Part shown: positions 18,608 through 26,257 of the stretch, one piece after another
How positions within the stretch are numbered: position 1 is the first letter of the stretch
Layout of the letters: each line of letters starts with the position of its first letter
From: JBFMDN01 sp040753915
GTDB taxonomy: Bacteria; Desulfobacterota; Desulfomonilia; Desulfomonilales; Desulfomonilaceae
Assembly: GCA_040753915.1 (NCBI GenBank)
Contig: JBFMDN010000003.1
Span: 1-64,000 of the forward strand
Length of the DNA: 64,000 nt
Direction of reading: 5' to 3'
Position numbers and translations under genes: made by a program
Notes under the pieces: model-generated
Told to the model about the DNA's origin: nothing
The model's input: only the letters and a program-made list of their open reading frames with translations
Databases searched by the model: none

Positions 18608-19306
18608 TCACGGGAACACGATGGATATAGATGTCCCTTGTGCAGACAGATTGCCGCCGAGGGACTTGAGAACCGATTCGGCCACGGCAAGCCCTACCGA
18701 GCTCTCGGGAGGATTCATGTCCTCGGCGCCCGTCATATTTCCTCCACTCCAGAATATACCGACAGCAGATTTCTTCGGGGACGGATACAGTCGCACGTTT
18801 ACCGATTTCACGTAAGGGATTTCATTGGTGTCGTGCCATTCCCCTATCGCTTCCACGGAATCGCGGGCATAGGCCAGCGCCTGCACCAAAATCAACTCTA
18901 TCGATTGAGAATCCGCCCTACTTTTCAGCAGAGGATCTACGCACTGCCAGGAGAGCTCCAAGCCTCGTCCCACGAATTGTTGGCCCATAAGAGAATAAAC
19001 GGATTCAAAACAACCCTTCAGGTCCGCGCGGCCTTCGGAGGATTTCTTCCTGCTGAAAGATCGAAGCGAATCTACGAGCTGAGTGGCCCGTTGGACTTGA
19101 GCCGCCACGATACCCAATCGGTTGATCAGGAAGGATTTCTCGTCTTCGGATACGATGCCGCGTTGTACTCGAAGCTGCAACACTTGTGACGCTATCATGA
19201 TGGCGTTCAAAGGTTGTGCAATCTCGTGAGTAAATCCGGAAAACAATTCCTTGAGCGATACGAGACGCAGGATCTCTTTGTCGGACAAGCGGTCGCTTAG
19301 GTCCAT
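18608..19306 (-). CDS. Degenerate sensor histidine kinase
   Basis: This 232-residue protein has a recognisable dimerisation/phosphoacceptor segment (FTHEIAQPLNAI, His at about residue 28). A reduced HATPase-like region follows. The N-box is poorly conserved (QALAYARDSVEA where N-x-x-x-N would be expected), the G1 box is not clear, and only a G2-like GLAVAESVLKSLGGN is visible near the end. There is no sensor or transmembrane part and no adjacent response regulator. It may be a cytosolic kinase with weak ATP binding, a phosphotransfer protein or a decaying gene. The start at 19306 follows a GGAGG site. Confidence 0.68.
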   Translation of the reverse strand: MDLSDRLSDKEILRLVSLKELFSGFTHEIAQPLNAIMIASQVLQLRVQRGIVSEDEKSFLINRLGIVAAQVQRATQLVDSLRSFSRKKSSEGRADLKGCFESVYSLMGQQFVGRGLELSWQCVDPLLKSRADSQSIELILVQALAYARDSVEAIGEWHDTNEIPYVKSVNVRLYPSPKKSAVGIFWSGGNMTGAEDMNPPESSVGLAVAESVLKSLGGNLSAQGTSISIVFP

Positions 19307-19722
19307 AGCTCCTCCGTGATAACGATCTCCGAATGGAGACATCCTCCGTGATCCACGTCTCCGTCTGGAGTCCCAGAGTCACGGTAAGGCATCGAGGTAA
19401 TGAAGCACGGGAGTGTACCTGCAGGGGAGCCCCAAAGTTTGCCGCGAGCTGCTATGTTTCGTCCAGGGGCTATACCGCTGTCGTGATACGCATTGAAGCC
19501 AGAACTACAGCGTTGACTATAGCATGGTCGAAAGGGCTACGGAACGGGATATTGCTCGGAAGGGGGAATCCGATACTTTTCAGACGATTGTCATAGAAGA
19601 AGTGAGACAGCGGGGCTCGACGCTGCGAAGCCCTGCGTGCCAGGCCCAACACTCCGACGCTTATCGGCAGCCCGCCCACCGGAAACACCACCGCGCAAAC
19701 TGAGACCGCTCCGTAAGCTTTC
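19307..19722. other. Non-coding stretch downstream of rny
   Basis: About 400 bases separate the histidine kinase start from the rny stop. A 56-codon plus-strand frame begins near 19523 but has no ribosome-binding site or recognisable motif, so I do not call it. No RNA gene is evident. Confidence 0.3.
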
Positions 19723-19741
19723 CCGCCACGGCTGGTGGCGG
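19723..19741 (-). terminator. Hairpin after rny
   Basis: A perfect 7-bp stem (CCGCCAC / GTGGCGG) begins right after the rny stop codon on the minus strand. No U-run follows, so termination may be incomplete or rho-dependent. Confidence 0.4.
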
Positions 19742-21304
19742 CTACCTGGCATACTCCACGGCACGGGTTTCTCGGATGGCCACGATCTTGATCTGGCCCG
19801 GATAGGAAAGCTCCTTCTCGATCTTTTTCCGTATATCCCTGGCTAGCAGTACTAACCCCTCGTCCCCGATATTGGAGTTCTCAACAATAATCCGGATTTC
19901 GCGACCGGCCTGAATCGCGAACGACTTGCTGACCCCCTTAAATGAATCCGCTATTCTCTCTAGGTCTTCCAGCCGCTTCACGTAATTCTCGAGCATTTCC
20001 CTCCGTGCACCGGGTCTCGCTGCCGACAGTGTGTCTGCCGCTTGAACGAGAGCTGCTATAGCGCTGGCGGGCTCCTCATCCCCGTGATGAGCTGCTATGG
20101 CATTCACGATGAGAGGCGCTTCTCCGTAACGCCGCGCTATATCGGCTCCGATTACGGCGTGCGCACCTTCCACCTCATGGTCAATGGCTTTCCCGACGTC
20201 GTGCAACAGTCCGGCACGTTTAGCTTTTTTCTGGTTGAGGCCCAATTCGGCTGCCATGATGCCACAGAGAAACGCCACTTCGATGGAATGCTGGTACATG
20301 TTCTGGCCGAAGGAAGTCCTGAATTTCAGCTTACCGATTAGCTTGATCAGCTCAGGATGGATTCCGTGTACTCCGACGTCGAAACTGGCCTGCTCGCCTG
20401 CTTCCACGACGGCTTCCTCCATCTCCTGGGAGACCTTCTTTACGATTTCCTCAATGCGCGCTGGATGGATGCGGCCGTCGTTCACGAGGCGCTCCAACGA
20501 TATCCTGGCCACTTCCCGCCTCACAGAGTTATATCCGGAGAGGATTACCGCTTCAGGCGTGTCATCGATAATGAGGTCCACTCCCGTTGCGGCCTCAATT
20601 GCGCGAATATTGCGGCCTTCTCTCCCGATGATTCGGCCTTTCATCTCCTCGTTAGGCAGGGGAACTACGGAAACGGTCCTCTCGGCCACGTAATCGGCCG
20701 CATAGCGCCCAGCAGCGGTAGATATGATCTCTTTTGCCTTCTTGTCGGCTTGTGCGAGGGTCTCCTCCTCGATCTGCTTTGCTACGCGAGCACATTCGAC
20801 ACGGGTTTCCTCCTCGGCTTTCTTCAAGAGGATGTCTTTCGCGTCAGCGATAGAGAGACCGGCCAATTCCTCAAGCTTCTGTTGCTGTTTGGCGACAAGG
20901 AGCTCGGCTTCCCGCTCCTTCTCCTTTGTGCGCTTCAGGGACGCTTCCGCGTCTTTTTCGTGCTTTGCTAGAGCCGCTTCTTTTGATTCGATCTGAGCCG
21001 TCTTTCTCTCAAGATTTTCTTCCTTTTTGAGAAGCCTCGCTTCCCGAGCCGAAAGCTCAGACCTCCGTTCCTTAATTTCGTTCTCCAGATCGGCCTTGGC
21101 CTGGAAAACCTTGTCTTTGGCCTGAAGCAAAGCTTCTTTCTTTATTGTTTCCGCTTCCTTCTCGGCACTCTTGATAATTTCGACCGCATCGTTCTTTGCT
21201 GATTGCAGCCGGTTCTTGTCCACTAATCTTGTCACGGCGTACCCAGCCGCGAGGCCCAATATCGCAGCGACAAGGGCAGGAATCAGTTGGGTAGTCGATT
21301 CCAA
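19742..21304 (-). CDS. rny: Ribonuclease Y
   Basis: This is a 520-residue RNase Y, the membrane-bound endoribonuclease that initiates mRNA decay. Parts in order: an N-terminal transmembrane helix (about 6-26), a long charged coiled coil (about 30-200), a KH RNA-binding domain (GRIIGREGRNIRAIE) and an HD metallo-phosphohydrolase domain with the LLHDVGKAID His-Asp pair and AIAAHHGDEEP. The length matches the family. It lies downstream of zapA on the same strand, with a 400-nt gap that holds a candidate structured RNA. Confidence 0.96.
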   Translation of the reverse strand: MESTTQLIPALVAAILGLAAGYAVTRLVDKNRLQSAKNDAVEIIKSAEKEAETIKKEALLQAKDKVFQAKADLENEIKERRSELSAREARLLKKEENLERKTAQIESKEAALAKHEKDAEASLKRTKEKEREAELLVAKQQQKLEELAGLSIADAKDILLKKAEEETRVECARVAKQIEEETLAQADKKAKEIISTAAGRYAADYVAERTVSVVPLPNEEMKGRIIGREGRNIRAIEAATGVDLIIDDTPEAVILSGYNSVRREVARISLERLVNDGRIHPARIEEIVKKVSQEMEEAVVEAGEQASFDVGVHGIHPELIKLIGKLKFRTSFGQNMYQHSIEVAFLCGIMAAELGLNQKKAKRAGLLHDVGKAIDHEVEGAHAVIGADIARRYGEAPLIVNAIAAHHGDEEPASAIAALVQAADTLSAARPGARREMLENYVKRLEDLERIADSFKGVSKSFAIQAGREIRIIVENSNIGDEGLVLLARDIRKKIEKELSYPGQIKIVAIRETRAVEYAR

Positions 21305-21499
21305 AAACCCCCTCCGTTCTGTACGATAACGGGATGCTATGACGCACTAAGCCGGCAACGATCCGGAGATCAAGAAGGTAAGCGAGGGTAGCAACAGTAT
21401 ATTATACGTTGGGAACGCCTACGTAGCCTGTCTATATGCTGACCCAATCAATGAGTTTCTTCGCGGCTTTGATCCGCATCCCGGATTGAGTGTAGACAC

Positions 21500-21640
21500 G
21501 TCGACCGACCGGGAAGGAGAGTCCCCCGCAATCAGCCGTGGAGACAGATCTTTTGAACCTGGTTACCCAGGTGGGGCCATAGCGACCGCTTCAGGCTTCC
21601 TGCTTCCTGGCAGGCATGCGCACCACGGTCGGGGGCGGCC
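21500..21640 (-). ncRNA. Candidate structured RNA between zapA and rny (possible 6S RNA)
   Basis: This gap has no open frame but folds well. Outer arms CGGTCGG (21626-21632) and CCGACCG (21505-21511) are complementary. The inner arms CCACGG (21623-21628) and CCGTGG (21536-21541) also pair. Nested within are a perfect 6-bp hairpin ACCTGG-TTAC-CCAGGT (21557-21572) and a second small stem. A long, interrupted rod next to zapA is where 6S RNA (ssrS) lies in many bacteria, which is the reason for the suggestion. I could not match the 6S consensus by eye, so identity and exact ends are uncertain. Confidence 0.4.
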
Positions 21641-21707
21641 CCGCATAAAACGTGTTGGCTCAAAAAATTGCTGCCTATCACGAACCGCGCAGGGGACTTC
21701 TCAAAAA

Positions 21708-22040
21708 TCATATAACCCGATCAATGGCCTTAAGAAGTCTGTCGGCCTTGTCCTCCAGTTCTTTGATGGTCTGCTCTCTGAGCAGCTTATCTCGAAACAT
21801 CTCGTCGGTGATGTTCAGAAGCGTCAATATCACCAAGTCTAGTGTGGAGACTACTGCGGCATGCTCAGAAATCCATTCAGCCCTCTGATTGATGAAATCA
21901 GCTAACCGCTGAACGTATTGCTTGTTGCCGTGCCCTCGTATGCTGTATTCCCGGCCAAATAACCGAACTTTTACGGCTTCGGTTGCTTCGCCCGGCCCAC
22001 CTGCACATCCTGCTGAGCTCCGATCACTCGGCTCCCTCAG
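21708..22040 (-). CDS. zapA: Cell division protein ZapA, non-canonical start
   Basis: Translation of this frame gives EAVKVRLFGREYSIRG at its conserved start, then an alpha-helical coiled coil ending in ADRLLKAIDRVI. This is a clear ZapA, which bundles FtsZ filaments at the division site. No ATG, GTG or TTG precedes the conserved region in frame. The best candidate is CTG at 22038-22040, which has a GGAGG site 7 nt upstream and overlaps the stop of the coiled-coil gene before it as CTGA. It would give 110 residues with a Gly/Ser-rich leader. A ribosomal frameshift from the upstream gene is the alternative. Confidence 0.75.
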   Translation of the reverse strand: MREPSDRSSAGCAGGPGEATEAVKVRLFGREYSIRGHGNKQYVQRLADFINQRAEWISEHAAVVSTLDLVILTLLNITDEMFRDKLLREQTIKELEDKADRLLKAIDRVI

Positions 22041-22258
22041 GTCACTGCCTCCAGCTTCTCGATGATCCTATCCAGCTTACCTTTAGCCGCCTTATGGTCC
22101 TTCTGAAGCTTCTTGAGCGTTCTATCCAATTCACCAATGCGCTTGTCCCGTTTCTCGAGTTCCCTACCGAAACGTTCCTGTTCCTTTTTCGACTGGTCGT
22201 TCTGCTCAATTAGGTGCATGATTTTAGCCTCGAGCAGAGCGAGCTTGTCGGAATCCAT
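22037..22258 (-). CDS. Small coiled-coil protein, ZapB-like
   Basis: This 73-residue protein is almost entirely charged heptad coiled coil, ending in KLDRIIEKLEAVT. It sits directly upstream of zapA, where ZapB-like partners are often found, and overlaps it. The start has a GAGGGAGA ribosome-binding site. A perfect consensus promoter lies 37 nt upstream of its ATG. It likely helps organise the Z-ring with ZapA. The family assignment rests on size, coiled-coil character and position, not on a diagnostic motif. Confidence 0.65.
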   Translation of the reverse strand: MDSDKLALLEAKIMHLIEQNDQSKKEQERFGRELEKRDKRIGELDRTLKKLQKDHKAAKGKLDRIIEKLEAVT

Positions 22259-22294
22259 CGGGGTCTCCCTCTGAGTTCTTTGAGATCCGTTTTG

Positions 22295-22322
22295 ATTATA
22301 TTTCTTTAGGGATATGTGTCAA
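22295..22322 (-). promoter_or_regulatory. Consensus sigma70 promoter for the zapB-like/zapA/rny operon
   Basis: The minus strand reads TTGACA, 16 nt, TATAAT: both hexamers match the consensus exactly. The transcript would start near 22288, leaving a leader of about 30 nt. Confidence 0.75.
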
Positions 22323-22400
22323 GACATATGTTGAAGATGCCGCATGCAACGACAAGGTCTCAGCTTTCCTAACACAAACCTGCGCGTCCGCACGGGAAAA

Positions 22401-22739
22401 TCAATGTTCCTGCCCCGCGCCGTGCAAACAAGGGTCCTGCATCGATTCCTCTAGTTTTGTCACTTTCCTCTGAAGTGTGTTACGATTCATCCCAAGAAGC
22501 CGAGCAGCCTGACGCTTGTTGCCGTTGGTCAATTCGAGAACTCGGAGAAGAACGAGCTTCTCAACTTCGCCTATAATGAGCTCGTGGATATCCTGCACGT
22601 CGTTTTTTACAAGATAATCCACGAGAGTCTCAATGGCTTCGGAGATATTTGTCTGCAAGATCGTTGTCTCTCCCTCCGCCTGGCCGGGCCTTTCGTGGCA
22701 CTTTGAGTTCTGCGCGCTCTCACCAGGTTGCCTTCTCAT
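22401..22739 (-). CDS. Fis-family helix-turn-helix protein
   Basis: This 112-residue protein ends in a Fis-type helix-turn-helix (about residues 75-95: NGNKRQAARLLGMNRNTLQRKV). The preceding helix LVLLRVLELT is shared by Fis and NtrC-type DNA-binding domains. The start at 22739 overlaps the dusB stop as ATGA; the dusB-fis pair is the classic arrangement of fis in proteobacteria. It probably bends DNA and tunes transcription with growth. The N-terminal 25 residues are polar and not conserved. The open frame continues upstream within dusB without meaning. Confidence 0.82.
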   Translation of the reverse strand: MRRQPGESAQNSKCHERPGQAEGETTILQTNISEAIETLVDYLVKNDVQDIHELIIGEVEKLVLLRVLELTNGNKRQAARLLGMNRNTLQRKVTKLEESMQDPCLHGAGQEH

Positions 22740-23701
22740 GAGATTGTCGCCTTCCCAAAGAATTCCTCCACTGAAGACAGGACGCGCTCCAGGCTTTCTT
22801 CCCGGCAGATGCGTGCGCGGAATTCGGATCCTCCCGCGAACCCTCTCGAATACCAGGCCAAGTGCTTGCGCATGCGGTGGACTGCAGAGCGCACATCCCT
22901 CGTCTCCAGTTGGTATCGGAAGTGCTCGCGTACCACCTCTACCACTGTTCCGGGCCCTTTCACAGAGGAGAGGCCTCCTCCCAGGCGCCCGATAATCCGA
23001 CCTGGCAGCCATGGGCGCCCCAACGCTCCTCGACCCACCATGACGCCATCACAGTTGGTCGCCACCTTCATGCGCACAGCGTCCTGAACACTGAATACTC
23101 CGCCATTCCCGATCACGGGAACATGAACCGATTCCTTTACGTGCCTGATGACGAGCAGAGAGGCAGGGCCGGAGTGCCTTTGAGACGGCGTACGAGAGTG
23201 GATAATTATGCCGTCAACGCCCTCCTGTTCGAGATCCTTCGCCATCTCCACTGCTGCCTCTACCCCTCCATCCCACCCGGATCGCATCTTCACGGTCAGC
23301 GGGATTTGGATTGCTCGTCGGATGGAGCTCACGATGCGCCCCGCGAGAGCACGGTCCCGCATGAGTGCGGCACCCGCCCCCTTGCGCACGATCTTCGGCG
23401 CGGGACAGCCCATGTTCACGTCCACCGCAGCAGCACCACTGTCCTGCACCAGCTTAGCCGCTTCTGCCATTACGATCGGATCTTTCCCCGAAATCTGAAA
23501 GACTGTGGGGGCCTGATGTCCCACAAGGTCCATAGTGGGGAATCTCCGTCGACACCGAACTAAACCGTCAGCGCTGATCATTTCAGTCCATACCGCGCTC
23601 ACGGAGAATTTCTGGACAATGGCGCGAAATGCGGAATCCGTCACCCCTGCCATGGGGGCGAGGACCACATTGCCCCCAAGCTCAAGGTTTCCGATCTTCA
23701 T
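22736..23701 (-). CDS. dusB: tRNA-dihydrouridine synthase DusB
   Basis: This 321-residue flavoenzyme reduces uridine in the tRNA D-loop. It has an N-terminal TIM barrel with APMAGVTDSAFR (about 16-27), the catalytic cysteine in VNMGCPAPKI, HSRTPSQRHSG and the phosphate-binding GNGGVF. A small C-terminal helical domain ends the protein. The length matches the family. It overlaps the 3' end of glmU by 20 nt and the Fis start by 4 nt, so glmU-dusB-fis is very likely one operon. Confidence 0.93.
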   Translation of the reverse strand: MKIGNLELGGNVVLAPMAGVTDSAFRAIVQKFSVSAVWTEMISADGLVRCRRRFPTMDLVGHQAPTVFQISGKDPIVMAEAAKLVQDSGAAAVDVNMGCPAPKIVRKGAGAALMRDRALAGRIVSSIRRAIQIPLTVKMRSGWDGGVEAAVEMAKDLEQEGVDGIIIHSRTPSQRHSGPASLLVIRHVKESVHVPVIGNGGVFSVQDAVRMKVATNCDGVMVGRGALGRPWLPGRIIGRLGGGLSSVKGPGTVVEVVREHFRYQLETRDVRSAVHRMRKHLAWYSRGFAGGSEFRARICREESLERVLSSVEEFFGKATIS

Positions 23702-25079
23702 CCGGGTCTGCCGATCCTTGATGTTTCCGCAGAGGAAATGTCCTCTGCTTAGCTCGAGACACTGCCAGCGTCTTCGGAGGAACGTCCTTCGTGATCGTGC
23801 TCCCAGCGCCGATTACGCTCCCTTCGCCGATCTCGATGGGTGCCACGAACTGGACATCGGAGCCTACGAAGCACCTGTCGCGAATCACTGTGCGATGCTT
23901 TTTCCGTCCGTCATAGTTGCACGTGATGGTCCCGCACCCAATATTGACATTCCTGCCAATCTCGCTGTCCCCCAGGTATGTGAGGTGAGCAGCCTTGGTG
24001 CCATCGCCGAGGACGCTCTTCTTGACCTCCACGAAGTTTCCGACGCGGACTCGTTTTCCCAGATGTGCCTCAGGTCGCAGGTGCGCCATAGGACCGACCG
24101 ATGCCCCGTCTTCCACGACCGCTCGATCCAATCGGGACCCTTGGAGCACCCGGACCTCTGCGCCCAGCACCGAGTCCATGATCAATGTCCCCGATTCAAT
24201 GACACAGCCTACTCCTATCCGTGTGTTTCCTGAGATGATCACACCGGGAAATATCACCGTGTCCTCTCCAATTTGCACCTGAGAATCTACGAACACGGAG
24301 TCCGGATCCATGAGCGTTACGCCCTGGAGCATCAGCTCCTCCCTACGCCTCTCCCACAGCACCTTCGAAACTCTGGCTAGATCCATTCGGGTGTTGATGC
24401 CCATGGCTTCCATGGCGTCGGGCAAGACGTATCCTGATACCGGGATGGACCGTTCAGCGGCTTTGGTTACTATGTCAGTCAAATAGTATTCGTGTTGGGC
24501 ATTGTTCGGCGTTATGCCTTCGAGAAGCTCGTAGAGAAGACGACAGTTGACAAGGTAAATTCCAGTGTTGATTTCTCCGATTGCTCGCTCTCTCTCGCCT
24601 GCATCCTTGTCCTCCACGATCCCGACAATGGCGCCGTCGTCTCTCCGCAGGATTCTCCCGTATCCGGATGGATCTAAGGGACGGGAGGTGAGCAGAGTGA
24701 TCAGGCTGCCATTGTTCTCGTGGAATTGCAGGAAATCGCGGATCGTCCTCGCGGTTATCAGAGGCACATCACCACAGAGAATCAGGACGTCCCCTGGAAA
24801 TCCACTCAAAGCGCCTCGAGCCGCGGCAACGGCATGCCCGGTACCCAATTGCGGCTCCTGGACGACGAATGCTACCCCGTCTCCGGCAACGGCCTCTTGC
24901 ACGTCTTGCGCCTGATGTCCAACCACGACACACATGTCGGAAAGTCTGGCAGCACGTACTGTTTCAAGGACATAGGAGATCATGGGACGGCCGGCTACCG
25001 GGTGCAGGACTTTGCAGTTGCGGGATCTCATACGAGTCCCTTTCCCCGCGGCAAGTATGAGGGCTGTGTACTGTTTCAT
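23682..25079 (-). CDS. glmU: Bifunctional GlmU (UDP-GlcNAc pyrophosphorylase / GlcN-1-P acetyltransferase)
   Basis: This 465-residue GlmU makes UDP-N-acetylglucosamine for murein and LPS. The N-terminal nucleotidyltransferase has LILAAGKGTRMRS (about 6-18) and LCGDVPLI. The C-terminal left-handed beta-helix of hexapeptide repeats carries the acetyltransferase site, with KVRVGNFVEVKKS-like and AHLTYLGDSEIG motifs. The start at 25079 matches the family N-terminus and sits 27 nt after the predicted transcription start. It is first in an operon with dusB and the Fis-family gene. Confidence 0.95.
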   Translation of the reverse strand: MKQYTALILAAGKGTRMRSRNCKVLHPVAGRPMISYVLETVRAARLSDMCVVVGHQAQDVQEAVAGDGVAFVVQEPQLGTGHAVAAARGALSGFPGDVLILCGDVPLITARTIRDFLQFHENNGSLITLLTSRPLDPSGYGRILRRDDGAIVGIVEDKDAGERERAIGEINTGIYLVNCRLLYELLEGITPNNAQHEYYLTDIVTKAAERSIPVSGYVLPDAMEAMGINTRMDLARVSKVLWERRREELMLQGVTLMDPDSVFVDSQVQIGEDTVIFPGVIISGNTRIGVGCVIESGTLIMDSVLGAEVRVLQGSRLDRAVVEDGASVGPMAHLRPEAHLGKRVRVGNFVEVKKSVLGDGTKAAHLTYLGDSEIGRNVNIGCGTITCNYDGRKKHRTVIRDRCFVGSDVQFVAPIEIGEGSVIGAGSTITKDVPPKTLAVSRAKQRTFPLRKHQGSADPDEDRKP

Positions 25080-25112
25080 TGGAACAATCCAGTCACTGGA
25101 AATCATGGTGCG

Positions 25113-25142
25113 AAAATATCCTGGTGTCCGGGAAGCTGTCAA
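25113..25142 (-). promoter_or_regulatory. Sigma70-like promoter for glmU
   Basis: On the minus strand TTGACA and TATTTT are separated by 18 nt. The predicted start is near 25106, which rules out the in-frame ATG at that position as the glmU start. Confidence 0.5.
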
Positions 25143-25402
25143 GCGGTTTGCCGTTTCTGCCCGAAGCCGATTCCCCCGTAGGGTTACATGGTGGCCGCCA
25201 AGGCTGCAACTGCTTTGACGCATTTCGGGACGCTACGACCATATTGTGCGGATTGAGGCCACTCGTGCAGAAGCTGAAGAATGCAAGCGGTTCATGGAAC
25301 GGGCAGGAAGCGCTTTCTCTCTTGACGCCAGGATGCGCAAATGCTGGAATATTCACGCGAGATTCCGGGAACGTTTCAAGGGGATTCGGAGGATGCGCTC
25401 TT

Positions 25403-25957
25403 ATGCAAGGACTCGTGGCAAAGAAGATAGCCGTGCTCGGCTCGTCGTCGGCTGAAGAGAGCTCACCAGCAGCGTTGAAAGCGTATGCTGTCGGCAGATT
25501 GATAGCGGATCGTGGAGCTACCTTGTTGACGGGGGCGTGCCCAGGGTTGCCCCACGCTGCCGTGCGCGGAGCGCTCGATGCGGGAGGGCTTGCCGTAGGC
25601 ATTTCCCCGGCCATGGACAGGGATGAGCATGCGTCCGTGTATCATTACCCTGACGCGAGTACAATCATGATTTATACTGGCATGGGAAGGAAAGGACGAA
25701 ATGTTGTGTTGATCAGGAGTGCTGATGCCTGTGTGTTCGTCAACGGATCGATTGGCACGCTCAATGAGTTCACCATCGCATTCGACGAGCTGCACAGCGG
25801 GGGAGCAATCGGCATCCTGTCAGGCGTGGGGGGAATTGCGGACGAGTTACCTCGACTGATCTCCCTTGCTGATAGGGAGCCCGTAGTCCCGGTTGTTCGC
25901 GAGGCGGACCCCGAACGCCTCATGGAGATCATCTTCACCTATCTCTGCAACCGATGA
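25403..25957 (+). CDS. LOG-family (SLOG superfamily) protein
   Basis: This is a 184-residue Rossmann-like SLOG protein. It has IAVLGSSSAEE near the start, a GATLLTGACPGLPHAAVRGAL segment in place of the usual GGG-x-x-GLM, and a later GSIGTLNEFTIAFDE that matches the family PGGxGTxxE motif. Relatives include cytokinin riboside phosphohydrolase (LOG) and molybdopterin-related TIGR00725 proteins. It likely binds a nucleotide. The start at 25403 follows a GGAGG site; the open frame reaches back across the glmU promoter region without support. It diverges from glmU and has no co-directional neighbour within 300 nt. Confidence 0.78.
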   Translation: MQGLVAKKIAVLGSSSAEESSPAALKAYAVGRLIADRGATLLTGACPGLPHAAVRGALDAGGLAVGISPAMDRDEHASVYHYPDASTIMIYTGMGRKGRNVVLIRSADACVFVNGSIGTLNEFTIAFDELHSGGAIGILSGVGGIADELPRLISLADREPVVPVVREADPERLMEIIFTYLCNR

Positions 25958-26044
25958 CACGATTACCGGCAGAGTTGTCCCGAGGCTTCTGCAGGAGGCG
26001 GCAAAAAAATTCCTGAGTTTTCAAGCCCATGCAGGTGATATTCC

Positions 26045-26073
26045 TTGACCGATATCGAAAATTTTGATACATA
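26045..26073 (+). promoter_or_regulatory. Promoter candidate for the TPR/heparinase pair
   Basis: TTGACC and TACATA are separated by 17 nt. The leader contains an imperfect hairpin (GGCGGCAG / CTGCTGCC, 26143-26168) before the start codon. The -10 is weak. Confidence 0.35.
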
Positions 26074-26257
26074 TCGATGTGATAAGGGTGGACTCTCTGT
26101 CCATTAGTGCTCCGCTTCCCGGTTGGATCACGACAGTTCTGAGCGGCGGCAGCCCAGTGTCTGCTGCCAAGGGTTCCGGTCCCGGTCCGCAGGCAGGGAC
26201 GTCGCCGATCTACGGTCTCATGCCGGAAGTGATATGCAGATTTCGGGTGGTGCAGAA

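Noticed and set aside
19523..19693. Short plus-strand frame starting MVERATERDIARKGE
   Set aside because: It has no ribosome-binding site, no recognisable motif and an odd composition (His/Arg-rich tail), so I do not call it a gene.
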